Below are positions 1-5,725 of a stretch of 10,000 nucleotides of DNA, in pieces. Every line of letters starts with the position of its first letter. Within the stretch, counting starts at the first letter, position 1. Below the pieces are notes generated by a model. The model saw nothing but the letters and a program-made list of their open reading frames with translations. It did not search any database and was not told the DNA's origin. Origin of the DNA: Chloroflexota bacterium (lineage in GTDB: Bacteria; Chloroflexota; Anaerolineae; Anaerolineales; Villigracilaceae); contig JAIWOB010000149.1 of the NCBI GenBank assembly GCA_020217065.1, forward strand, positions 1 through 10,000, written 5' to 3'. The position numbers and the translations under genes are program-made.

Positions 1-356
1 CTAAATTCGGGATAAACCGAATCCCAATAAAGAAAATCGTTTACAACGCCGGCAATCTCTCCCCCCACCCAGCACCACAACCCCAAAGCAAACGCCGTCC
101 AAATACGGCGGGGAGTCTCGTTTGTTCCAAATTGATTTAGAAGCAGAGTTCCCGCGATGGCGGAACCGAGCGCGGGAATGAAAATAAGGGCGTCCAGAAG
201 TTTGTCTTTCCAGAACGGCGTGAGAGCCTCGGTCAATGGGGCGGAAAAATAAATCCAGAGCGTCAAAACCAGCAAAAGCGCGGAAAACGCCGCCCCAATC
301 CATATTACATGAACTGGAGAGATTTTAAAAGAAAACGCTCTTGACTGATTAGGCAT
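1..356 (-). CDS. multi-pass membrane protein, N-terminal part (cut by window edge)
   Basis: The reading frame starts at ATG 356-354 and stays open to base 1, giving 118 residues of a longer protein. The start is supported by GGAG at 365-362, five bases upstream, which overlaps the TGA of the preceding gene; the two genes are probably translationally coupled. Three hydrophobic segments are visible, at about residues 15-37, 52-73 and 85-106, with a basic N-terminus. The stretch around residues 88-118 (WCWVGGEIAGVVNDFLYW, then a Tyr-Pro) loosely resembles the repeated-helix membrane sensor modules found before GGDEF or histidine kinase domains. The part that would settle this lies outside the window. 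It is the last visible gene of the minus-strand row. The identity as an integral membrane protein is seen in the sequence; any sensory role is inference. Confidence 0.75.
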   Translation of the reverse strand, partial: MPNQSRAFSFKISPVHVIWIGAAFSALLLVLTLWIYFSAPLTEALTPFWKDKLLDALIFIPALGSAIAGTLLLNQFGTNETPRRIWTAFALGLWCWVGGEIAGVVNDFLYWDSVYPEF

Positions 357-358
357 TG

Positions 359-1285
359 TCACTCCGAAAACGCGGCGGGAATCAAACGTTGGGCTTGAAG
401 AGCGGCGCGCTCTTCCGGGGAAATTTGTTCGAACGTTTCGCTTAGCGCTCTGTGCGTCAGGGCGCTTCCAATCACAAAGCTCATCTGAGAACCCATTGTC
501 ATAAACAAGGCGCGATAAGCGTGCGCGGCGTCGGTCAGGTAAGGGAAAAAGTGCAAGTCGAGCATTTCAACGCCGTCAAACGCAATATTCCAGCGCCAAG
601 GCTGCGCTTGACGCGCCAACTCCCGGTTCAACAATTGCAAGAGTTTTTGTCCAACCATTTCTTGATAGCGAGCGAGGAGGCTGCGGCTCCAACGAATCGC
701 GCCCTGACGCAAAACGGTATATTGATACGCCTGCGTTTGAGGGCGGCAGGCGTAGACGACGATATCCCATGGGGTATTTGCGTTTACAGAAGAGGGAAAG
801 TCGCCGATAAATCCCTGCGGCGTCGAAAATATCATGTCTGATTTTTGGCGTTCGCCCTGCCAAAAAAGAACAAAACCGTGAATCTGGTCAAGCCTGGCTT
901 CAACCAACCCGCTTCTGTTTTCCTTTTTCCAACGTGCAGTCAACTCGCCCCACATATCGTCGCCCGCCATCGAAAATTTTTCCTCCGCTTGAGATTCCAA
1001 AGCCAGCGACAACAGCCTGCCCGCCACGTCCGGCAGTTTGATTGCGCGAGGGCGAAAATCGCTTAACGCGGAAAATTCCGCCTGCGAGATGGGTTTGCCG
1101 CCCGTCTTATCAAGCAGGTACGACGCTCCCGGCTCGCCGTTAATAAAAAATGAAACGGCTCCGCCGCCGTCGCCAAAGCGTTTCTCCGTCAAACCCGTTA
1201 CGCTGCCGCCGCGAAAATATATCTCCGCGTCCAGGGCGGGGTTCTCAAATTCAATTCGTTCAACCAGCGGGAAGAAATCGCTCAT
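359..1285 (-). CDS. conserved-looking protein of unknown function (308 aa)
   Basis: I do not recognise this 308-residue protein. It has no signal peptide and no clear membrane segment, so it is probably cytoplasmic. The N-terminal half contains a beta-rich stretch with YFRGGSVTGL (about residues 23-32) and VSFFINGEPG (about 44-53). A second such stretch, GFVLFWQGE, lies near residues 137-145, so two related beta-rich units are possible. The C-terminal half (about 180-308) looks largely helical and contains an aromatic run, LDLHFFPYL, near residues 232-240. The start at 1285 gives the longest natural frame, but no strong Shine-Dalgarno sequence precedes it. An 82-base gap separates it from the PIG-L gene, the only real gap in the minus-strand row, so it might have its own promoter. 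Its stop lies two bases from the start of the downstream membrane protein, which points to joint function with that gene. Confidence 0.8.
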   Translation of the reverse strand: MSDFFPLVERIEFENPALDAEIYFRGGSVTGLTEKRFGDGGGAVSFFINGEPGASYLLDKTGGKPISQAEFSALSDFRPRAIKLPDVAGRLLSLALESQAEEKFSMAGDDMWGELTARWKKENRSGLVEARLDQIHGFVLFWQGERQKSDMIFSTPQGFIGDFPSSVNANTPWDIVVYACRPQTQAYQYTVLRQGAIRWSRSLLARYQEMVGQKLLQLLNRELARQAQPWRWNIAFDGVEMLDLHFFPYLTDAAHAYRALFMTMGSQMSFVIGSALTHRALSETFEQISPEERAALQAQRLIPAAFSE

Positions 1286-1367
1286 TGCGTAAAACGGGTC
1301 AAAAACGAGCTCTTGTAAAATTTTACCTGATATTCGTTTTTTTCGCGATTACAGATTGAAAAGAGAT

Positions 1368-2177
1368 TCACCGCAAGCCTGCAAATAAATCCGTTTCGGT
1401 TTGCATACCGCCGTTGACCAGGCTAAAGGCGCGGTAAAAAGTCCCCTGCATGGCAAGCGCCGAGACGGCGGCGTCTTCGGGCATCTCCGCCAAAGCGCCC
1501 AGGGTGGCGAGTTGGCTTTTATGACATTGAATGGCGCGCCAGGCGGTTTTGCAATACGCCAGGGTTTCAACGCGGGTCGTCGCCATCCAATCTTTCCATG
1601 GGAACTCGCCGCGAATTTCATCGCCCACGCGAAAAGACATATCCCCCAGCAAGGGGGAAATCAAATTAACGAAACTTTCCGTATCCACCATGTAATATAA
1701 TTTTGAAACGCAGTGCGGAGACGAGGCGTCTACGGTCTTGTAGTTTGCGTCCGCCGCGCGGATAATCGCCGCAGTCGCAAACTGCCCAATGGCGATATGG
1801 TCGGGATGACCGTAGTTTCCATCCGGCGGAAACGTGACAACCGCCTGCGGTTTGATGCGGCGGATACAGGAAGCAATCTTGCCGATAATTTCGGCGTAAG
1901 GGGCGAACGCCACTTCTCCGTCAAGATAATCGAGAAAACAGAATTCCTTTATCCCCAAAACGCGAGCCGCGTCCTCCAGTTCGCGGGCGCGCAGTTGACC
2001 GAGTTCACGCAAGCCCGGATGCGTCCCTTCGCCGCCAGCCCAGCCTCGTTCGCCGCGCGTAGCGCAAACCAGATAGGTCTCAACGCCCTCGGCGGCGTAT
2101 TTCGCAAGCGTCCCTCCCATCCCCATGGATTCGTCGTCAGGGTGGGCAAAAACGGCGAGAAGCCTCAAAGTTTCCAT
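1368..2177 (-). CDS. PIG-L / LmbE-family zinc deacetylase
   Basis: This 269-residue protein belongs to the PIG-L (LmbE-like) family of zinc-dependent deacetylases, which remove acetyl groups from N-acetylglucosamine-type sugars or related conjugates. The diagnostic AHPDDE motif is at residues 11-16 and the second metal motif, GHPDH, at 123-127. By analogy with MshB, His12, Asp15 and His127 should bind zinc and Asp14 should act as the general base. Length is typical of the family. The substrate cannot be read from the sequence: bacillithiol or mycothiol precursors, sugar antibiotics and cell-surface GlcNAc are all possible. It starts 7 bases after the HugZ-like gene, so the two are surely co-transcribed, although no good Shine-Dalgarno is present and coupling to the upstream stop may matter. 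Family assignment is firm; physiological role is open. Confidence 0.93.
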   Translation of the reverse strand: METLRLLAVFAHPDDESMGMGGTLAKYAAEGVETYLVCATRGERGWAGGEGTHPGLRELGQLRARELEDAARVLGIKEFCFLDYLDGEVAFAPYAEIIGKIASCIRRIKPQAVVTFPPDGNYGHPDHIAIGQFATAAIIRAADANYKTVDASSPHCVSKLYYMVDTESFVNLISPLLGDMSFRVGDEIRGEFPWKDWMATTRVETLAYCKTAWRAIQCHKSQLATLGALAEMPEDAAVSALAMQGTFYRAFSLVNGGMQTETDLFAGLR

Positions 2178-2184
2178 TCGCTAA

Positions 2185-2658
2185 TCATTTACGTAAAAAC
2201 TTTTCCAAAGACTCGGGAGTCAGGTTAAAGGCTTTGGCAAGCCCAGCCACATAACGCGCGCCCTTCATCTTGATGCGCCAAAGCCCAAAATCCGCCAGCA
2301 GGAAGAGAGTCGCCGACTCGGGAAAGCGCTCGATATAACTGGATTTCACCGGAGCGTAGCCCGGCTCGCCGTTTTGCATGAATTCCGCCGAACCGCGAAT
2401 GGATAAACGCGCCAAGGTCTGGGGGTCCGTTCGTCCGTCGTCGGCTTCTGTGATTAATAAACTGACCTGCTTGTTTTTCTGCATATCCACCGTATGCTGG
2501 GCAAGACGGCTGACATGAATGTAATAGGCGGAAAAATCAGGAGCAGGCACAAAAGCCACCATTGAAACGCGGGGTTCTTCGCCGTGCAAAGTGCCAAGCG
2601 CGGCGATTCGCGTCTGGGTAAGCAGCCGCAGAAGAAGTTTTTCCGATTGGGCGTCCAT
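2185..2658 (-). CDS. HugZ / pyridoxamine 5'-phosphate oxidase-fold protein
   Basis: This 157-residue protein has the split-barrel fold of pyridoxamine 5'-phosphate oxidase-like proteins and resembles the HugZ group. Visible family features are the first strand pair (RIAALGTL, about residues 17-24, then PRVSMVAF), the HVSRLAQHT turn (about 48-56), the DPQTLARLSIRG segment (about 78-89) and the closing DFGLWRI...ARYVAGLAKAF (about 123-143). Members bind flavin or heme and act as oxidoreductases or heme-degrading enzymes. The short single-domain form seen here does not reveal which cofactor is used. The gene begins 5 bases after the FHA regulator and ends 7 bases before the PIG-L gene, so it sits inside an operon. 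HugZ-like fold: confident. Heme oxygenase activity: unproven. Confidence 0.87.
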   Translation of the reverse strand: MDAQSEKLLLRLLTQTRIAALGTLHGEEPRVSMVAFVPAPDFSAYYIHVSRLAQHTVDMQKNKQVSLLITEADDGRTDPQTLARLSIRGSAEFMQNGEPGYAPVKSSYIERFPESATLFLLADFGLWRIKMKGARYVAGLAKAFNLTPESLEKFLRK

Positions 2659-2663
2659 GATGG

Positions 2664-3320
2664 TTACTCGTTTAGCGGGGGATTATCGAGGCGCACGCCA
2701 TGCCCTCGGACAGAATCAATATATTGATGAGTAGGGTCGAGAGCGGCAAGCCGGTCGCGCAGACGGCGGATAAGCGCATCCAGCGCCTGGTCTGAGACTC
2801 CAGCCATTTGCTCTTCTCCCCACACGGCGGACACCAATTGGCTGCGGCTGATGACTTGACCCTGATTCTCGTACAATACCCACAATAATTTATATTGTTG
2901 AGCGGATAAAGGCGGCGATACCTGCTGCTGATTGACCCACACCTGATGCGAGCGTTGGTCCATCAACAACCGCCCGGCGCGAATTCCGCCCTCCGTCAAA
3001 GGCATGGTTGCGTCTGAAGTCAAAAAGAGAAATTGCTGGGCGAGAGCGACGCCAACTACGTCGCCGTCCTGAAGCATAACCGGCGTCGCCAATTCTACGC
3101 CATTGTGGCTGGTGCCGTTCTTGCTGCCGAGGTCTTCGATGGTCACCCCTTCAGAGGTGGGAGTGACGCGAGCGTGAAAACGGGAAACCTGGCGGTCTTG
3201 AACGTTGATGTCGCAAGTTGGGTCGCGCCCAATCATCAGGGTGCGGTTCAAAGACCAGCGCTGTCCCTTAAGCGGTCCGTCCTGCGCGACAAGAATGGGA
3301 AATTCATCTTCATGTTTCAT
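2664..3320 (-). CDS. FHA domain plus OmpR/PhoB-type winged-helix regulator
   Basis: This 218-residue cytoplasmic protein joins two signalling modules. Residues 8-100 form a forkhead-associated domain with the conserved landmarks GR at 31-32, Ser46 and His49 in VSRFHA, and SKNGT at 66-70; this surface binds phosphothreonine peptides. Residues 118-212 match the OmpR/PhoB C-terminal DNA-binding domain, including the SAQQYKLLWVLYEN helix, the recognition-helix region around VSDQALDALIRRLRDRL (residues 165-181) and the RGHGVRL hairpin at 205-211. There is no receiver domain, so control is probably through phosphothreonine binding and not through phospho-aspartate. The start is supported by GAGG at 3329-3326, five bases before ATG. 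It is divergent to a Ser/Thr kinase, the obvious candidate source of a phosphothreonine ligand, and it heads the minus-strand gene row. The pairing with the kinase is inference. Confidence 0.93.
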   Translation of the reverse strand: MKHEDEFPILVAQDGPLKGQRWSLNRTLMIGRDPTCDINVQDRQVSRFHARVTPTSEGVTIEDLGSKNGTSHNGVELATPVMLQDGDVVGVALAQQFLFLTSDATMPLTEGGIRAGRLLMDQRSHQVWVNQQQVSPPLSAQQYKLLWVLYENQGQVISRSQLVSAVWGEEQMAGVSDQALDALIRRLRDRLAALDPTHQYIDSVRGHGVRLDNPPLNE

Positions 3321-3325
3321 AATTG

Positions 3326-3360
3326 CCTCGAATAATAAGAGAAAAGACGCTTATAATATA
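3326..3360 (-). promoter_or_regulatory. probable promoter and RBS of the FHA-winged-helix gene
   Basis: On the minus strand TATATT (3360-3355) matches five of six -10 bases. A four-of-six -35 match, TGCACA, lies 17 bases upstream at 3383-3378. Transcription would start near 3348, leaving a leader of about 28 bases with GAGG at 3329-3326, five bases before the ATG. The same AT-rich box reads TATAAT (3352-3357) on the plus strand, so it could also serve the kinase. Motif reading only. Confidence 0.4.
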
Positions 3361-3372
3361 GCAGAAAAGTCG
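3341..3372. repeat. 9-bp direct repeat flanking the divergent -10 box
   Basis: GAAAAGACG (3341-3349) recurs as GAAAAGTCG (3364-3372). The two differ at one base and are set 23 bases apart, which is about two helical turns. The TATAAT/TATATT box lies between them. OmpR/PhoB-type winged helices usually bind tandem direct repeats with a period of 10-11 or about 22 bases, so an autoregulatory operator for the neighbouring regulator is possible but unproven. Confidence 0.35.
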
Positions 3373-3432
3373 AATTCTGTGCATCCTGCTTTTCTTTGAG
3401 GACGATACACGCCGAAACATCGCCCACACAGA

Positions 3433-3457
3433 GCCTGCGGCAGGCGGCGAAATTCGC
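3433..3457. repeat. two adjacent short palindromes upstream of the kinase
   Basis: GCCTGC-G-GCAGGC (3433-3445) is a perfect 6+1+6 inverted repeat, followed after one base by GCGAA-A-TTCGC (3447-3457), a perfect 5+1+5 inverted repeat. They end 16 bases before the kinase ribosome binding site. No T-run follows, so a terminator is unlikely. They could be dimeric operator half-sites or short leader hairpins. Confidence 0.35.
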
Positions 3458-3473
3458 TTTTGAAACGACAGCC

Positions 3474-3487
3474 AAGGAGAAGAGGTG
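3474..3487 (+). promoter_or_regulatory. strong RBS with GTG start for the kinase
   Basis: AAGGAG at 3474-3479 stands five bases before GTG 3485-3487. There is no competing in-frame ATG upstream of the glycine-rich loop, and this Shine-Dalgarno sequence decides the start. Confidence 0.8.
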
Positions 3488-4474
3488 CCCCATCCGCTCA
3501 GAAAAGGGGAGGCGCTGCGCAGCCGTTATAAGATTCGCGAACTCATCGGACAAGGCGGCACAGGCAGCATTTATCTTGCGGACGATATCCGCCTGCAAGG
3601 AAGATTGTGCGCCGTAAAGGAAGTAGAGCATAATCGCGCCCTCCCGCCCCAGTTCATTGCGCAAGCCCGCGAACAATTCTTTCGCGAGGCTTCCGTGTTG
3701 GCGCGCCTTGACCACCCCAACCTCCCTAAAGTTTCAGATTACTTCTCCGAAGGACCGCGCGATTACCTGGTGATGGATTATGTGCCTGGAAAAGACTTGC
3801 GCGAACGCATGTTGGAAGCCCGCCGCAATAAGACTTTCCTGCCGGAAAAAGAGATATTACGCTGGGCAAGTCAGCTGGCGGACGCTTTGAACTACCTGCA
3901 CCAGCAAGAGCCGCCCATCATTCACCGCGACATCAAGCCCAGCAACCTGAAAATCACCCCAAGCGGACTTCTAAAGCTGGTGGATTTCGGACTGGTCAAA
4001 ATACTTGCTCCAAATGAAGTGACCATCACCATCATCCAGGGACAAGGGACAGCCCTCTACACTCCGCTGGAGCAATACGGCGGAGACGATTCTCACACCG
4101 ATATTCGAGCGGATATTTTTTCCTTTGGCGCAACTTTATATCACCTCCTGACCAACGAGCCGCCGGTTGAAGCGCGCAAGCGCTTCCTAGACCCATATAG
4201 CATGATTTTGCCGCGCGAGATTAACCCCCATATCAGCCCCCAGGTAGAAAAAGCCGTCCTGTGGGCAATGTCCTTGCATCCTGACGAACGTCCAAAGAAC
4301 GTGGTCGAATTCCGCGAAGCCCTGTTTGGCAACCAGCCGATTCCCGTCCGCCCCGACTTGCAAGGCTCTGCGCCCAGAATCCCATCCTTTTCGCTGTTGC
4401 CGCAGGAACGGATTGCGGGCTATGCGGCGGCGGCGCTCTTTTTGCTCGGCATCATTGCCACGCTGGCAAAGTAA
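3485..4474 (+). CDS. Hanks-type Ser/Thr protein kinase with C-terminal membrane anchor
   Basis: This 329-residue protein is a PknB-like serine/threonine kinase. Catalytic landmarks are the glycine-rich loop GQGGTG (22-27), the ATP-anchoring Lys45 in AVK, the helix-C Glu68, the HRDIKPSN catalytic loop (147-154, Asp149 as base), DFG at 167-169 and Arg269 in DERP. All residues needed for activity are present. The activation segment ends in TPLEQY (193-198) in place of APE, a variant frequent in Chloroflexota and cyanobacterial kinases. A short basic and proline-rich linker leads to a single hydrophobic helix at about 311-327 that stops two residues before the C-terminus. The protein is therefore tail-anchored, with the kinase domain in the cytoplasm and no extracellular sensor. 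Translation begins at GTG. It is divergent to the FHA regulator and convergent with ttuA across 20 bases. Kinase identity is firm; its substrates are unknown. Confidence 0.96.
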   Translation: MPHPLRKGEALRSRYKIRELIGQGGTGSIYLADDIRLQGRLCAVKEVEHNRALPPQFIAQAREQFFREASVLARLDHPNLPKVSDYFSEGPRDYLVMDYVPGKDLRERMLEARRNKTFLPEKEILRWASQLADALNYLHQQEPPIIHRDIKPSNLKITPSGLLKLVDFGLVKILAPNEVTITIIQGQGTALYTPLEQYGGDDSHTDIRADIFSFGATLYHLLTNEPPVEARKRFLDPYSMILPREINPHISPQVEKAVLWAMSLHPDERPKNVVEFREALFGNQPIPVRPDLQGSAPRIPSFSLLPQERIAGYAAAALFLLGIIATLAK

Positions 4475-4494
4475 AGCGTCAAGCCTATGTTGTT

Positions 4495-5427
4495 TTAAGG
4501 GGAGTTTTTCGTCTTCTCAATCATCCTGCAAAACGAGCATAACCCCGGCGCGGAAGTCGCTTGTCCGCAATTTGGACAGGGATGAAGTTGAATCTGCGCC
4601 GTATTCCTGTCAATAAATAAATTTCCGCTTCGCCTGGCTTCCAAAAAATTCAAATAAAAAGTAAGTTTCGCGCCGGGACGCGCCGTTTCAAGCCGGTTTA
4701 ATGTCTCTTTGTAAAAGATGGATTGCGAGCCGTCGGCAAATGGACACTCTTCATAAATATATTCAATGCCGCGCGCAATGGCGTAGGCGGTCATCTCGCG
4801 TTCATAAAAACGGCACAGCGGCTTGACCTTACGCGCTAATCCGTCCGAGCCAAGCAAAACGGGACCTTGTCTTAAGAGATATTCCTCAGACCATGCCAGG
4901 GTGTTGGCAAACAAGACGGCGGCTTCGTCGTCGAGATTGTGACCGGTGGCGAGAACGTCATAACCAAGGTCGCGGGCAATGCGGTTCATTTCGTGACGTT
5001 TGACAAGCCCGCACACGGAACAAGGGCGTCCCTGCCCGCGGCGGCTAATTTCCGCAAGCGCGGGAATGGATTTTCCATAGGTCGCTTCAATGTCCGCAAC
5101 GTGTAAAGTAAGGTTGCGTTCGACGGCGAATTTCTCCGTCAAGCGCCGCGATTCGCGGGAATAACCGATTCCAGCGTCAATGCCAAGCGCAAGATATAAG
5201 CCGTCGGCGCGATACCCGAGACGAACGAGAATATCCCAAAGAGAAAGGGAATCCTTGCCGCCGGAGACCGCCACAAGGATTTTTTCGTCGCGGTCAAACA
5301 TGGCGTATTTTTTGATGAAACGCTCCGTTTGTTCGGGAATCCAATCCAGATAGTGTTCGGCGCACAGGGCAAGTTTATGCTGGCGCATGTGAATGGCGGC
5401 TTTTCCGCCGCACCTTCGGCATTTCAT
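4495..5427 (-). CDS. ttuA: TtuA, tRNA 2-thiouridine synthetase
   Basis: TtuA (TtcA/Ncs6 superfamily, TIGR00269 group) activates uridine of tRNA with ATP and inserts sulfur delivered by the carrier TtuB; in Thermus the product is 2-thiouridine of T-loop position 54. The 310-residue protein has an N-terminal zinc site (Cys3, Cys6, Cys22, His25), the PP-loop SGGKDS at 55-60, TGHNLDDEA at 161-169, and a C-terminal zinc site (Cys284, Cys287, Cys297, Cys300). Cys136, Cys139 and Cys228 correspond to the three cysteines that hold the labile [4Fe-4S] cluster in characterised TtuA. No key residue is missing. The start lies one base after the ttuB stop, and the G-run coding for the TtuB tail serves as its ribosome binding site, so the pair is one translational unit. 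Position 54 versus anticodon modification cannot be told from this window, but the TtuB partner favours TtuA function. Confidence 0.93.
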   Translation of the reverse strand: MKCRRCGGKAAIHMRQHKLALCAEHYLDWIPEQTERFIKKYAMFDRDEKILVAVSGGKDSLSLWDILVRLGYRADGLYLALGIDAGIGYSRESRRLTEKFAVERNLTLHVADIEATYGKSIPALAEISRRGQGRPCSVCGLVKRHEMNRIARDLGYDVLATGHNLDDEAAVLFANTLAWSEEYLLRQGPVLLGSDGLARKVKPLCRFYEREMTAYAIARGIEYIYEECPFADGSQSIFYKETLNRLETARPGAKLTFYLNFLEARRSGNLFIDRNTAQIQLHPCPNCGQATSAPGLCSFCRMIEKTKNSP

Positions 5428-5428
5428 T

Positions 5429-5623
5429 TCATCCCCCCGAAATCACGGCGACCAGTTTGACCTCGTCGCCGGGACGCAAAATTTCGTCGTCGGTTATCAT
5501 TTCCCCATCGCGCACGGCAATGACCGATTCGGGAAGAACGTCAATTTTCCGCAACGCCGAAAGCAAAGACATGCCCGCCTTTACTTCGTACACTTTATCG
5601 CGCAAAATCAATTTCGCAATCAT
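5429..5623 (-). CDS. ttuB: TtuB, ubiquitin-like sulfur carrier protein
   Basis: This 64-residue protein is a small beta-grasp sulfur carrier of the MoaD/ThiS/TtuB type. It ends in ISGG, the C-terminal diglycine that is adenylated by an E1-like enzyme (TtuC or MoeB type) and converted to thiocarboxylate. Other family features are the short N-terminal strands (MIAKLILRDKVYEV), the SVIAVRDGEMI segment (about 33-43) and the DEVKLVAVISGG ending (53-64). The ATG at 5623 is chosen over an in-frame ATG at 5650 because GAGGT (5633-5629) stands five bases upstream and because the resulting length matches Thermus TtuB. The diglycine codons sit next to the ttuA start. ThiS or MoaD identity is the alternative, but direct linkage to ttuA makes TtuB much more likely. 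No E1-like activating gene is in the window, so that enzyme must be supplied from elsewhere. Confidence 0.9.
   Translation of the reverse strand: MIAKLILRDKVYEVKAGMSLLSALRKIDVLPESVIAVRDGEMITDDEILRPGDEVKLVAVISGG
5432..5438 (-). promoter_or_regulatory. ttuA RBS embedded in the ttuB diglycine codons
   Basis: The minus strand reads GGGGGGA across 5438-5432, the end of the Ser codon plus the two terminal Gly codons of TtuB, five bases ahead of the ttuA ATG. The ttuB TGA lies between. This G-run is the only Shine-Dalgarno-like sequence available to ttuA. Confidence 0.55.
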
Positions 5624-5628
5624 ATTAA

Positions 5629-5649
5629 ACCTCGCCCTGGATTTTATCA
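5629..5649 (-). promoter_or_regulatory. possible extended -10 promoter and RBS of ttuB-ttuA
   Basis: On the minus strand TGATAAAAT (5649-5641) is an extended -10 element (TG, one base, then TAAAAT with five of six matches). No good -35 hexamer is seen at 17 bases, as is usual for extended -10 promoters. Transcription would begin near 5634, with the ribosome binding site GAGGT (5633-5629) at the very 5' end of the mRNA. Confidence 0.4.
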
Positions 5650-5690
5650 CGAGGGCAATTCCAAATTAGCCGCCTCAGCCCTTTTTCTCC

Positions 5691-5719
5691 TTGACATTCC
5701 CCCCGCCCTGTCTTAGCAT
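5691..5719 (+). promoter_or_regulatory. sigma70-type promoter of the glycosyltransferase gene, predicted leaderless
   Basis: TTGACA (5691-5696) is a perfect -35 hexamer. TAGCAT (5714-5719) matches four of six -10 bases, and the spacer is exactly 17. The expected start of transcription, about 7 bases past the -10, falls on the A of the ATG at 5726, so the mRNA would carry essentially no leader. In keeping with this, no Shine-Dalgarno sequence precedes the ATG. Confidence 0.6.
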
Positions 5720-5725
5720 AGAGTC

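Noticed and set aside
1..303. Minus-strand frame of 100 residues beginning at 303
   Set aside because: It is in a different frame from the hydrophobic membrane protein starting at 356, which has a proper Shine-Dalgarno sequence. Its Arg/Cys-rich composition is that of a shadow frame.
452..841. Plus-strand 129-residue frame
   Set aside because: It lies antisense to the 308-residue gene, is rich in Arg, His and Gln, and shows no family motif.
1713..2228. Plus-strand 171-residue frame
   Set aside because: It is antisense to the PIG-L gene, whose AHPDDE and HPDH motifs prove the minus-strand frame.
3317..3715. Minus-strand 132-residue frame crossing the divergent region
   Set aside because: It overlaps the kinase N-terminus including the glycine-rich loop, has no ribosome binding site of note and no recognisable motif.
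4475..4497. Possible bidirectional terminator between the kinase and ttuA
   Set aside because: The convergent gap is only 20 bases and no stem with a T-run is visible on either strand.
5429..5650. Longer ttuB start at 5650
   Set aside because: The nine extra residues (MIKSRARFN) would precede the first beta strand, lack a ribosome binding site, and overlap the probable -10 element. The ATG at 5623 has GAGGT at the right distance.
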